DNA of 46,823 nt from Alphaproteobacteria bacterium (GTDB lineage: Bacteria; Pseudomonadota; Alphaproteobacteria; Rhizobiales; Beijerinckiaceae): assembly GCA_016870035.1 (NCBI GenBank), contig VGCJ01000007.1:1-46823 (forward strand), given 5' to 3'. Positions 25,814 to 41,865 of the stretch are shown here, piece by piece (the stretch's first letter is position 1; each line of letters opens with the position of its first letter). The translations under genes and the position numbers were made by a program. The notes under the pieces were generated by a model. That model did not search any database, was not told the origin of the DNA, and saw nothing but the letters and a program-made list of their open reading frames with translations.

Positions 25814-26230
25814 TTACGGCTTGGTCGTGAGATAGGCGATGACGTGGGCCACCGCTCGCGGGTTCTTCAAACCAGCAAACGCCATTTTGGTGCCCGGCAT
25901 ATAGGCCCTCGGATCGGGGAGATAAGCGGCGAGCGTCGCTTCGTCCCAAACGAGACCTCCGGCAGCCTTCGCCTTCGCGCCGTCGGAATAGGCATAGCCT
26001 TCCACCGAAGCGCTCTTGCGGCCAACGATACCCTTCAGCGTCGGGCCAATTTTGTTCAAACCCTGCTCGTTCTCGTGGCAGGCTTTGCATTTGATGAAGA
26101 CTTTTTCGCCAGCGGCGGCATCGCCATCCGCAAGGGCCTGCGTGGCGGCCATTACCATGGCGGCGAGTGACGAAATGGTCAGAATTCTGGATATGCGCGA
26201 TTTCCTTCCTGCAGTCGGCCTGAATGTCAA
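25814..26230 (-). CDS. cycA: Cytochrome c2 (soluble electron carrier)
   Basis: A 138-residue periplasmic class I cytochrome c that shuttles electrons from the bc1 complex to PufC or the reaction centre. A basic N-region and hydrophobic stretch ending TQALA give a signal peptide, with the mature protein starting near residue 35 (DGDAAAGEK). The single heme site is C48-K-A-C51-H52, and the Met ligand is in PGTKMAF (M116). The best start is a TTG at 26230 with AAGG eight bases upstream; no in-frame ATG precedes the signal core. The gene is part of the minus-strand operon. Confidence 0.92.
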   Translation of the reverse strand: MTFRPTAGRKSRISRILTISSLAAMVMAATQALADGDAAAGEKVFIKCKACHENEQGLNKIGPTLKGIVGRKSASVEGYAYSDGAKAKAAGGLVWDEATLAAYLPDPRAYMPGTKMAFAGLKNPRAVAHVIAYLTTKP

Positions 26231-26241
26231 ACCGCAACACC

Positions 26242-26544
26242 TTACGCGCGCCCCTCATAGTCCGGATTAGTTAGCACGGAAACAATCTTAAGCGCCAACT
26301 CGATCAGATGGGCGACAAAGCTTAGGCCCATACACACCACAATCACCATCAAACCGCCGCCCGTGAGTGCGGTCCTTAACGCCAAGACCAAAGCGGCCCC
26401 AGCGGCAAGCGCTGCCCAAAAACCAAGAATATAGCGAGAAAGTCCGCGTTTCTTGAGGTAAAACCCCAAGAAAATCGCCTCAAGCGCCATAACTACGAGA
26501 ATAAGATCGGCCGCGTGACCGCTCGCCACAAAGTCCTCAATCAT
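26242..26544 (-). CDS. Unknown 100-residue membrane protein
   Basis: The start ATG at 26544 lies inside the tspO 3' end (tspO stop at 26537-26539), so translation is probably coupled. The 100-residue product has three hydrophobic segments, at about 8-27, 34-52 and 60-88, short charged links and a polar tail (NPDYEGRA). It sits between tspO and cycA in the bchG-bchP operon. I do not recognise the family and no cofactor motif is evident. An upstream in-frame start would add 12 residues but lies deeper in tspO. Confidence 0.78.
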   Translation of the reverse strand: MIEDFVASGHAADLILVVMALEAIFLGFYLKKRGLSRYILGFWAALAAGAALVLALRTALTGGGLMVIVVCMGLSFVAHLIELALKIVSVLTNPDYEGRA

Positions 26545-27043
26545 GCTGCATCGCTCCAAAGGGACGATTGAGAAGCACAATTTTCCAATTCAAAAGGCTC
26601 GCGATCCCGACCCAAAAAAGATAGGGCAAAAAATAAAGTGCCGCGTAAGGAGCATGGCTGCCAATCACGAGGATCACGGCCACTATCGAGAGCCAGAAAA
26701 TCACCACCTCGACAAAGGCCCAATCGGGGCGACGAAGCGCAAAGAAAATCGCGTTCCAGAGAATATTCAAACCAGCATTAATGCCAAGCACCGCGACAGA
26801 GAGCCAATAGGTCTGATCATCCGGCGCAGCCTGAAGGCCTTTGGCGGCGCCCAAAGTGGCTAAGACAAGAACCAAAGTCCAAATCGGTCCAAAAGCCCAA
26901 TCCGGCGGCTTCCATTCAGGAAATTTCATGGAGCGGTACCAAGGCCCCGTATCCGTTAGGAAACCGCCCGCACCCGCAATAACAATCGACGCCGCTGCCG
27001 AACCCGCAAGCGCCGACAAAAAGCCAGGTTCAAAATCAATCAT
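26537..27043 (-). CDS. tspO: TspO/MBR family tryptophan-rich protein
   Basis: A 168-residue, five-helix membrane protein of the TspO/CrtK family, which binds porphyrins and in Rhodobacter modulates photosynthesis gene expression. It is recognised from WYRSMKFPEWKPPDWAFGPIW and LNILWNAIFFALRRPDWA, and from many Trp residues. The ATG at 27043 overlaps the bchP stop (ATGA). In Rhodobacter capsulatus the homologue (crtK) lies between crtB and crtC, so its place here after bchP is different. Confidence 0.95.
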   Translation of the reverse strand: MIDFEPGFLSALAGSAAASIVIAGAGGFLTDTGPWYRSMKFPEWKPPDWAFGPIWTLVLVLATLGAAKGLQAAPDDQTYWLSVAVLGINAGLNILWNAIFFALRRPDWAFVEVVIFWLSIVAVILVIGSHAPYAALYFLPYLFWVGIASLLNWKIVLLNRPFGAMQHD

Positions 27044-28245
27044 GCCGGTTTCACGAGCCCGAGAAGATGCGCCATGTCTTTGAAGAAGATCTTCACATGC
27101 GCGAGCGGATCGGCACGAACGAGTTTCTTTTCCGTGTAAGCCTGCCACGTAAGACGCTGCACATCTTTGTCAGCACACATCGACACGAAACGCTCACGCA
27201 ATCCATCCGTCCGATACCAGAAACGTTGCATGATCCCGAGGATGAAAAAGACGCGGCCATGATCCTTCATGAATTTCTTACGCGCCAATTGAAGCGCACG
27301 CGCATCATTGGTGACAAGACAGGCTTCAACCGCTTCAGCGGCCAATCGTCCGCCAAGCATCGCATAATAAATCCCCTCGCCTGATGCTGGCGCAACAACA
27401 CCCGCGGCATCACCAGCAAGCAACACATCGCGACCATTATCCCACCGCTTCAACGGCTTTAACGGAATTGGTGCGCCTTCTTTACGAATGGTTTCGAGCG
27501 AAGCGAAACCCGCATCACGACGCAATTCCGCAACTGATCCTTTCAGAGAGAATCCTTTATTCGCACTACCCGTGCCAATACTCATGGTTTTGCCATGCGG
27601 AAAAACCCATGCATAAAAATCGGGTGACAGAGTTCCACGATAATAAACATCGCAGCGCGCCGGTGCATAATCGACATCTTGCGTCTCAGGCGCTTTCACA
27701 ATTTCATGATAGGCAAAGACATAAGACATACGATCACCGCCGCGAATTGTATCGCGCGCGACTTTCGACAAAGCACCATCGGCACCAATCACAAGCCGCG
27801 CAACAATCGACGCTTCTTTACCATCCGCATTTTTATAGATGATCCGCGGCGTGCCATCGCCTTCGCGTTCAAAGCGCTCATAGGTTCCCGTGAAACGATG
27901 CGCACCCGATGAAGCAGCACGTTCACGCAGCCATTCATCAAATTCGTCGCGATCGACCATGCCGACATAGGAACCATCAACCGGCATATCGACATGACGA
28001 CCTGAGGGCGAAACGATTCGCGCGCAATCAACACGCGCGACGATCAATTCATCAGGAATTGAAAAATCACGAATGAGACGCGGTGGGATCGCACCGCCAC
28101 AAGGTTTGATGCGTCCTGCGCGATCAAGCAAAGCAACTTTTCTTCCGGCACGCGCGAGATCATCAGCCGCTGTTGCACCCGATGGGCCACCGCCAATCAC
28201 AACCACATCAAAATGGTCCGAAGCGCATTGATTGCTCATGGTCAT
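27040..28245 (-). CDS. bchP: Geranylgeranyl reductase (BchP)
   Basis: FAD-dependent reductase that saturates the geranylgeranyl tail of bacteriochlorophyll to phytyl; 401 residues. The dinucleotide motif VIGGGPSGAT is at about 17-26, with PCGGAIPPRL and a second flavin region VLLAGDAAGVVAPASGEGI. I choose the ATG at 28245, with GGGAGG five bases upstream; a second ATG at 28239 is possible. It starts one base after the stop of the PucC-like gene. The order bchG - PucC-like - bchP matches other clusters. Confidence 0.95.
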   Translation of the reverse strand: MTMSNQCASDHFDVVVIGGGPSGATAADDLARAGRKVALLDRAGRIKPCGGAIPPRLIRDFSIPDELIVARVDCARIVSPSGRHVDMPVDGSYVGMVDRDEFDEWLRERAASSGAHRFTGTYERFEREGDGTPRIIYKNADGKEASIVARLVIGADGALSKVARDTIRGGDRMSYVFAYHEIVKAPETQDVDYAPARCDVYYRGTLSPDFYAWVFPHGKTMSIGTGSANKGFSLKGSVAELRRDAGFASLETIRKEGAPIPLKPLKRWDNGRDVLLAGDAAGVVAPASGEGIYYAMLGGRLAAEAVEACLVTNDARALQLARKKFMKDHGRVFFILGIMQRFWYRTDGLRERFVSMCADKDVQRLTWQAYTEKKLVRADPLAHVKIFFKDMAHLLGLVKPA

Positions 28246-28246
28246 C

Positions 28247-29602
28247 TCAACCTCCCTCAACGCCAATCTCATGCCCAGCTGCAAGCACAAGCGGATTTTG
28301 ATTTTCTAAATGCGCGCTGTTGCGACCAATTGATGTGGCCAGCCACGCCGCGACAACAAATAGAAGCGCTTCAATAGCGAAAACGGATGCATAAGCGATT
28401 TCAGGCGCATCCATAAAGATGCGGAATAAATCGGAAAGACCTGTTCCCGCAACACCGCCTAACCCAAAGGCCACGGCTTGCGCGGCGCCAAAGAGGCCCA
28501 TGCGAAGCCCTTCATGCTCTGAGCCTTCCGCACGAGCGGATGTAAACATCGAGCCGATGGCTGCGACGGCATAAACGCCATTCGCGAACCCAAGCGCAAA
28601 GACCGATGCAGAAATCGGCCAAGGCGGCCCCATCCGTGCAGCAACAACAAGACCGATCAAAGCCAAAGAGGAACCAAAACATCCAAGCATGACCCAGTTG
28701 CGCAATTCCATAAAGCGATAGCGATTAAACACGGTCGCAAGAACACCAACCAAAATCATTCCGAACAGAACACCACCATTTTGTGTGCCGGAAAGAGACG
28801 CTGTTTGTCCGGGCGTTAAACCAAAACGAAGTGCGGCAAAGGGTTCAAGAATGAGATCCTGCGCACTGTAAGCGAGCATGGAGATGAAAACAAAAATGGA
28901 AAAGCGGCGCGCATCAGCCATACGCCACACATGCGCGAAGGCTTCACGAAAGTCCAGCTTTGTCGCTTCACTATTCGATTGAGTGTGTGATGTTTGTTTT
29001 TGCTGTGGCTCAAGACGATAAAGCGCAACAAGCGAAATCAAAAATGCAAAGGCGCAAATTGTCGATGCGAGCGTAACGAGACGAAGTGGTGTGAACGGAT
29101 CGAGGGAATGGCCGACAAAAGCGGATGTAAGAATGAATCCGACAATCATCATGATCCACACAATGGTGGCTGCTGCCGCGCGTCGCTCGCGTTCGACATG
29201 ACTTGCTAAGAAAATCAACAAGGATGTTCCTGAAGCGCCAACGCCGATGCCGATTAGCGTAAAAGCAATAAAAGCGACGCTTAAACCGAGTATGGTTGAA
29301 GAAGCGGTAAGCCCAACAGAAGCCGCTGCTAAAACACCGCCGACAGCCAAAACAAACATACCGCCAATGATCCATGGCGTACGGCGCGCACCACGATCAG
29401 ATCCGTATCCCCATCTTGGTCTTAAAATCTGCAAGGCATAGTGCCATGTCACAAGAAGGCCCGGCACAAGAGCTGGCAAAGCCAGCTCAACAATCATCAA
29501 ACGATTGATGGTTGAGGTGGTGAGAACAACGATTCCCCCAAGAGCCGCCTGAACAAGACCCAAACGCACAATGCCGAACCAGCTTAAATATTTTTCGGTC
29601 AT
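28247..29602 (-). CDS. PucC-family transporter-like protein of the bchG-bchP operon
   Basis: A 451-residue, roughly 12-helix membrane protein of the PucC branch of the major facilitator family. It matches the protein between bchG and bchP in Rhodobacter (orf428/bch2). Recognisable parts are TSTINRLMIVELALPALVPG at the first helices and YGSDRGARRTPWIIGG. The start at 29602 has GGGAGG five bases upstream. Family members are thought to help bacteriochlorophyll delivery to antenna proteins; the exact role of this one is unclear. A second family member, lhaA, is at 41862. Confidence 0.92.
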   Translation of the reverse strand: MTEKYLSWFGIVRLGLVQAALGGIVVLTTSTINRLMIVELALPALVPGLLVTWHYALQILRPRWGYGSDRGARRTPWIIGGMFVLAVGGVLAAASVGLTASSTILGLSVAFIAFTLIGIGVGASGTSLLIFLASHVERERRAAAATIVWIMMIVGFILTSAFVGHSLDPFTPLRLVTLASTICAFAFLISLVALYRLEPQQKQTSHTQSNSEATKLDFREAFAHVWRMADARRFSIFVFISMLAYSAQDLILEPFAALRFGLTPGQTASLSGTQNGGVLFGMILVGVLATVFNRYRFMELRNWVMLGCFGSSLALIGLVVAARMGPPWPISASVFALGFANGVYAVAAIGSMFTSARAEGSEHEGLRMGLFGAAQAVAFGLGGVAGTGLSDLFRIFMDAPEIAYASVFAIEALLFVVAAWLATSIGRNSAHLENQNPLVLAAGHEIGVEGG

Positions 29603-29603
29603 C

Positions 29604-30512
29604 CTATCCTCCCGCCATGCCATGCACGGCAAAAGCCGAAACCAACATGCCAAGCACATAAAGCGTTGTGCCTGTGGCGTTGTAAAAAGCCGCTTGCCCT
29701 TTCGGATCTTTCAAGAGACGCCGCATGAGAAACGCTTGCGCAATCAAAAGCGCGACAACACCAAGCGCGTGGAACGGGCTCTCCCATTGAAAGAGCAAAG
29801 CGATGACAATGAGTTGTGGGATCGCCATCACGGCGCAGGCTAAGCGCGCGGCGCGATCAACACCTAGTTGCGCAGGCAATGAGGCAATCCCCATTTTGAG
29901 ATCACCTTCGACCGATTTGAAATCATTGAGCGTCATGATGCCATGCGCGCCGATGCTATAGAGCAACGCGAGCAAAAGAATGGGGAGTGTTGGCACACCG
30001 CCTTGCAATGCCGCAGCACCGGTGAACCACGGCAGGCCTTCATAGCAAAGACCGACAGCGGCATTGCCCCACCAGCCATTGCTCTTCAAGCGAATGGGTG
30101 GCGCGCTATAGGCCCATGCGGCTGCGAGTCCAAAGACCGCAGCCCAGAACACCGCTTCACCGAGAAGTGCTGCAACGACGAGCGACAAACCGCTCCAGAT
30201 AATACCAATAAAAAGTCCCCATCGACCGGGGATGCGGCCGGAGGGAATTGGGCGGTTCGGCTCATTAAGCGCGTCGACATGACGATCATACCAGTCATTC
30301 ACCGCCTGACTCGTCCCGCAGACGAGCGGACCCGACAAACCGATGCCTAAAAACAACAAGGCAAGATGATCGAGAACCGACACGCCAGAGGAAACAACAC
30401 CGCAGCCAAAGGCCCACATCGGCGCAAACCACGTGATCGGCTTCAAAAGTTCAAGAATGGCCGACGGCGCCGGCAGCGCGAGGGTCGAGCGCGTTGAGAC
30501 CGAATTCGCCAT
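29604..30512 (-). CDS. bchG: Bacteriochlorophyll synthase (BchG)
   Basis: UbiA-type prenyltransferase that esterifies bacteriochlorophyllide a with geranylgeranyl (or phytyl) diphosphate in the membrane; 302 residues, about eight to nine helices. The substrate motif NDWYDRHVD at 72-80 provides NDxxDxxxD, and a second Asp-rich loop (NDFKSVEGDLKMG) follows. The gap to ppsR upstream holds candidate operators at 30529-30559. The stop is followed by the PucC-like gene one base later. Confidence 0.96.
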   Translation of the reverse strand: MANSVSTRSTLALPAPSAILELLKPITWFAPMWAFGCGVVSSGVSVLDHLALLFLGIGLSGPLVCGTSQAVNDWYDRHVDALNEPNRPIPSGRIPGRWGLFIGIIWSGLSLVVAALLGEAVFWAAVFGLAAAWAYSAPPIRLKSNGWWGNAAVGLCYEGLPWFTGAAALQGGVPTLPILLLALLYSIGAHGIMTLNDFKSVEGDLKMGIASLPAQLGVDRAARLACAVMAIPQLIVIALLFQWESPFHALGVVALLIAQAFLMRRLLKDPKGQAAFYNATGTTLYVLGMLVSAFAVHGMAGG

Positions 30513-30528
30513 GACATAACGGTATGCC

Positions 30529-30546
30529 TGACAGTTTTTTATGTCA
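30529..30546. promoter_or_regulatory. TGACA-N8-TGTCA inverted repeat upstream of bchG
   Basis: TGACAGTTTTTTATGTCA in the ppsR-bchG gap has the same half-sites and 8-base gap as a PpsR operator but in swapped order, the same form as the repeat at 7311-7328. It shares its TGTCA half with the next site. Confidence 0.42.
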
Positions 30547-30559
30547 ATTGAAGCTGACG
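30542..30559. promoter_or_regulatory. PpsR-type operator upstream of bchG (one mismatch)
   Basis: TGTCAATTGAAGCTGACG matches TGT-N12-ACA except for the last base. It lies between the ppsR stop and the bchG start and could regulate bchG-bchP transcription separately from ppsR. Confidence 0.55.
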
Positions 30560-30565
30560 ATCAGA

Positions 30566-32026
30566 TCAGTCCTTTTCCGGACCGCCCTTTTCCTCAATGC
30601 CGTGGCGATGGAGCTTCACATAGAGGCTCTGCCGGCTAAGCCCCAGCATATCGGCCGAGCTCGCGCGGTTATTATCATTAAGCTGAAGCGCCGCCTCGAT
30701 GCAGAGACGCTCAATGATATCGGTCGTCTCGCGAACGAGGTCTTTGAGCGGCACTTTGCCAACGAGCTTGGTCATCTCATCGACCGACCGCAAGAGGCTG
30801 CGCTTGCCCGGATCATCGGTTGCCGCCCGCCGCGCGATACGACGGATCGTGAAGCCGATTACCGGAGGCTCAGAATCTTTCAACGCCACGCCCGAGACTT
30901 CGACATCTTCAACCGTGCCGAATTGACCACGCAATACGGTTGAGAATTGTCGAATGATTTTATGTTCAATCACGCTTGAATATAGAAGTCCGGCATCAAC
31001 ACCGACACGGCCCAACCAACGATCAAGCGGCTCACCACGCGCCTGCTCTTCCGTGCCAAGCTGAATGATTTCAAGAAAAGCCGCATTGGTTGCGATGATA
31101 CGACGATCCAAATCCGTCAACACAAAGGCATCGGGCATGGCTTGAATGGCAGCCATTGCTTGTGATTGCGTGCGTGGCACAACAACACCACGCGCGCCAA
31201 CAGCAAGCGGAAACAAACGGAACATATAAAGCACCGCATTGTTTTCGCGGAACACCGTCGCGCTTGTCACGGCTTGTTGTTCACCGCCAAGTGAAAGCGC
31301 AACATCATCAACACGACCCACCGAACGCAGCGACGCCAACATCGCTGAAACTTTATCAAGATCAGCGCCGGAGAACGCATCTGTGAAGGTGGAGCCTGCC
31401 AAACGACGCAATGGTTTATTGAGCAAATTGGCCGCTGCAGGATTGGCTTCAACAACGCGGCCCGAGCGACCATCAACAACAATCAGCGCTTCAGTCGCGA
31501 CTTGCATCAATAAACGATAGCGCGTCTCGACATGACGCAAACGCGCATAATCTTGCTCTATCGACAATTCCGCTGAGACAAGCCGCTGCTGCATCGAAGC
31601 AACCATACGCATATCGCGACCAACAGCGACCGCATGCCCATCGCGACCCGCGCGGATCAATTTATAGCGAACCGGAAGATCCTCGCCCGCTTTCAAAGGA
31701 TGATTGAGCTGACGCCACCGCGGCGGTTGGCCCGTCACAACATCCTTCAACATCTCTGTAACTTTAGGGCGGCTCTCAACCGTGACCGTATCGATCAATG
31801 CTTTGCCAGGCCAACCAATGAAAAAATCAGAAGGCAAATCACCCGAGGCAAACACACCATCGGTGATCATGCCATCAGCATTGATAATGAACACAATATC
31901 ACCAGCGGCAGAGAGCACCGAGGCGGCAACTGACGGATCAACCGCTTCGAGATGGGCGGACAACGCACCGATCCCTTGGCCGGTGAGCGGCGCAGATCCC
32001 TTTTGTATGGCCTGGTTCTGGTTCAC
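30566..32026 (-). CDS. ppsR: PpsR/CrtJ photosynthesis repressor
   Basis: A redox-responsive transcription factor of 486 residues that binds TGT-N12-ACA. PAS-type regions occupy most of the N-terminal two thirds (for example FIINADGMITDG, ALIVVDGRSGRVVEANPAAA, AFVLTDLDRRIIATNAAF). The C-terminal Fis-type helix-turn-helix reads LNDNNRASSADMLGLSRQSL. The only cysteine is C442 at the start of that domain (ERLCIEAAL), the place of the reactive Cys420 of CrtJ. The start is a GTG at 32026, 13 bases after the aerR/ppaA stop, with a weak ribosome-binding site. Confidence 0.95.
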   Translation of the reverse strand: MNQNQAIQKGSAPLTGQGIGALSAHLEAVDPSVAASVLSAAGDIVFIINADGMITDGVFASGDLPSDFFIGWPGKALIDTVTVESRPKVTEMLKDVVTGQPPRWRQLNHPLKAGEDLPVRYKLIRAGRDGHAVAVGRDMRMVASMQQRLVSAELSIEQDYARLRHVETRYRLLMQVATEALIVVDGRSGRVVEANPAAANLLNKPLRRLAGSTFTDAFSGADLDKVSAMLASLRSVGRVDDVALSLGGEQQAVTSATVFRENNAVLYMFRLFPLAVGARGVVVPRTQSQAMAAIQAMPDAFVLTDLDRRIIATNAAFLEIIQLGTEEQARGEPLDRWLGRVGVDAGLLYSSVIEHKIIRQFSTVLRGQFGTVEDVEVSGVALKDSEPPVIGFTIRRIARRAATDDPGKRSLLRSVDEMTKLVGKVPLKDLVRETTDIIERLCIEAALQLNDNNRASSADMLGLSRQSLYVKLHRHGIEEKGGPEKD

Positions 32027-32039
32027 GGACTCAACACAA

Positions 32040-32999
32040 CTAACTTATGGCAGACTTTCTGACCCAAGAATTGGCCAGGTTTACGGCATCATTGACATCC
32101 GCCACGCAGGCATCCGCGTCCACAAGGGTCTTCAAATTCGGATAATCGGCGAGTCCAACACCGCCAATCACCACTTTGATCGACCGATTGAGAGAATGAT
32201 AACGCGCGAGCGTGATAGCGGAGCGCAGCGGCTCAAGCAAGCGGTGGCCGCCAAGCGTCAAGCCCATGATATCATAGGGTTTCTCAGCGACGGTGGCGGC
32301 AATTTCCTCAGCCCCCGCGCGCATGACACAATCGACGTCCCAGCCATCGCGGAGAAAAATTTCCTCAACAATCTTCAATCCAAAAGTGTGCTGCTCGCCC
32401 GGCGTCGCGACGAGCAGAACAGCGCCTTTTTGGCTGTTTTGGTCCAAATTTCCGCTATTCCATGGTCGAATTTGCCGCGTAATCTGCTGAACCCGCGCCA
32501 AACCAACGGTCACATCGACGAAATTGCATAAATCGGCTTCCCACATTTCGCCCATCGTGCGGGCAGCAGGGGCCATCAAATCGAGCAAAACGGCTTCAAC
32601 GCTCACGCCGCGCTCGAGCAAAATCTCGACAAAGCGGAACGCGTCGCGACTATCCGGGCCCACAACTAGGCGGCAGAATCCCGAGATCATGTCCCGATTA
32701 AGTGGTTTTCCGGCTGAGATGGTCTCGACGACTTCATCGGTATCCACACCAAAATTAAGGAGCAGGCGGGGCAGAATGACGTTCTCGACCGTCTCGGCCA
32801 GAAGCCCTCGCAAGGGCAAAGCCGCGCTTTCTTGGCCAAAATGGCCGCGAATATCGAGCCCCGGGGGCGAAACGGCTGTAAAGCCAGCCGAATTGCTCGC
32901 ATAGCCTAATTCATGGTCGGAAAAGGGATCATGCCGAGCACCGGCCATGCCGCCTGCGGCTTGACCGTCTCTGTCCGTCGTATGATCGGACGTCGACAC
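32040..32999 (-). CDS. AerR/PpaA cobalamin-binding antirepressor
   Basis: A 319-residue regulator with a B12-binding architecture. A helical region (MGEMWEADLCNFVDVTVGLARVQQI) is followed by a Rossmann-like cobalamin domain with GEQHTFGLKIVEE (probable His ligand to cobalt) and GGVGLADYPNLKTLVDADACVAD. AerR/PpaA proteins bind cobalamin and adjust the DNA binding of CrtJ/PpsR in light. The start is a GTG at 32999 with TTGGGGGT six bases upstream. It is the first gene of the minus-strand operon, directly before ppsR and divergent from bchF. Confidence 0.9.
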   Translation of the reverse strand: MSTSDHTTDRDGQAAGGMAGARHDPFSDHELGYASNSAGFTAVSPPGLDIRGHFGQESAALPLRGLLAETVENVILPRLLLNFGVDTDEVVETISAGKPLNRDMISGFCRLVVGPDSRDAFRFVEILLERGVSVEAVLLDLMAPAARTMGEMWEADLCNFVDVTVGLARVQQITRQIRPWNSGNLDQNSQKGAVLLVATPGEQHTFGLKIVEEIFLRDGWDVDCVMRAGAEEIAATVAEKPYDIMGLTLGGHRLLEPLRSAITLARYHSLNRSIKVVIGGVGLADYPNLKTLVDADACVADVNDAVNLANSWVRKSAIS

Positions 33000-33191
33000 T
33001 GAAAACCCCCAAACTGCCCGAAACCGGGCACGATATCCGGCCCCGAATGACTAGATACGGGGTCGGCGTTTACCGGCATCTTCACCGAGACGCTCGCCAA
33101 TCGTAACGAGCCTCTCCACTCCGACCTGCGACAGTCTAACGCGGATCGCCTCCCAGGGACAGAGATTTCTTTCACCCTCCACCTGATCAGC

Positions 33192-33221
33192 ATAATAAGT
33201 GTCATTTTATCAAGACGTCAA
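33192..33221 (-). promoter_or_regulatory. Candidate promoter of aerR/ppaA-ppsR
   Basis: On the minus strand TTGACG (33221-33216), an 18-base gap and TATTAT (33197-33192) form a plausible sigma-70-type promoter. Both overlapping PpsR-like sites overlap it, so the regulator may control its own operon. Confidence 0.45.
33200..33217. promoter_or_regulatory. PpsR-type operator 1, aerR-bchF (one mismatch)
   Basis: TGTCATTTTATCAAGACG matches TGT-N12-ACA except for the last base. It overlaps the next site by two bases. Confidence 0.55.
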
Positions 33222-33233
33222 CATTGCTTGACA
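33216..33233. promoter_or_regulatory. PpsR-type operator 2, aerR-bchF (one mismatch)
   Basis: CGTCAACATTGCTTGACA matches TGT-N12-ACA except for the first base. Its TTGACA end (33228-33233) could be the -35 of a bchF promoter, with a weak TAGCTT at 33252-33257 as -10. Confidence 0.58.
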
Positions 33234-33315
33234 CCTATAGAGGGCAAGGGGTAGCTTTTTCTTTGGGGGATCAGGCCGGTCAAAGGTGCCGGTGGGAGCC
33301 CTCGGGAGGATCAGG

Positions 33316-41134
<7,819 letters not shown>

Positions 41135-41154
41135 GTGAAGGACATAACAAACTC

Positions 41155-41865
41155 ATGACGATGCAAGGCATGGATCCGACTTACACGACAAGACGCGGCG
41201 AGATCGAAACCTATTTCGATCGCACAGCGGCGGCAGCGTGGTCGCGTCTCACTTCCGATGCGCCGGTTTCGGGTATTCGTGCGACGGTGCGCGCGGGTCG
41301 TGATCGCATGCGTACGACTTTGCTTTCGCATTTGCCGCATGATCTCACGGGCATGCGTCTTCTTGATGCGGGATGCGGCACAGGCGCATTGTCGATTGAA
41401 GCGGCGGCGCGCGGCGCTGACGTTGTGGCGATCGATCTTTCGCCCACGCTTGTTGATCTCGCGCGCGAACGCAGCCCGAAAGATTTGAAAGGCACAATCA
41501 CTTATCTTTCTGGCGATATGCTTGATCCGCGTCTCGGCACCTTCGATCATGTCGTCGGCATGGATTCGCTCATCCATTATGAAATGCCTGATATGATTGC
41601 GATGCTTGCGCGTCTTGCGGCCATGAGCCGTCAAAGCGTGCAGATTACATTTGCGCCTTACACACCGCTTTTGGGTGCGATGCACCTCGCTGGAAAACTC
41701 TTCCCGCGCAGCGATCGCTCGCCGGCCATTGTGCCGCATCGCGCGGAAAAACTTCATCACTTAATAAAGCAAGATCCGCGCTTTGAAGGCTGGGTCATTG
41801 GCCGCGATCACCGCATCCATAGCGGCTTTTATATTTCTCACGCGCAGGAGCTGATCCACGCATGA
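41155..41865 (+). CDS. bchM: Mg-protoporphyrin IX O-methyltransferase (BchM)
   Basis: SAM-dependent methyltransferase acting on the C13 propionate of Mg-protoporphyrin IX, the substrate preparation for AcsF. The 236-residue product has the SAM motif LLDAGCGTGAL at about 69-79 and VVAIDLS after it. Three near-in-frame ATGs (41155, 41161, 41170) leave the exact start open; GAAGGA lies 11 bases before the first. The stop overlaps lhaA by ATGA. Confidence 0.95.
   Translation: MTMQGMDPTYTTRRGEIETYFDRTAAAAWSRLTSDAPVSGIRATVRAGRDRMRTTLLSHLPHDLTGMRLLDAGCGTGALSIEAAARGADVVAIDLSPTLVDLARERSPKDLKGTITYLSGDMLDPRLGTFDHVVGMDSLIHYEMPDMIAMLARLAAMSRQSVQITFAPYTPLLGAMHLAGKLFPRSDRSPAIVPHRAEKLHHLIKQDPRFEGWVIGRDHRIHSGFYISHAQELIHA

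Larger units (their letters stand above)
33000..33315. other. Divergent regulatory region aerR/ppaA - bchF
   Basis: A 316-base region without a credible gene. The part next to aerR/ppaA (33000-33190) is unremarkable and would be the mRNA leader of the minus operon; I see no clear riboswitch. The centre (33192-33257) carries two overlapping PpsR-like sites and promoter elements facing both ways. Confidence 0.65.

Noticed and set aside
25761-26258. 165-codon frame overlapping cycA in another phase
   Set aside because: Covers the same bases as cytochrome c2, whose signal peptide, CKACH and Met ligand are unmistakable; this phase reads as low-complexity Arg/Gly.
33000-33190. Cobalamin riboswitch ahead of aerR/ppaA
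   Set aside because: The gene product binds cobalamin, but I could not find a convincing B12-box or the expected stems in the leader.
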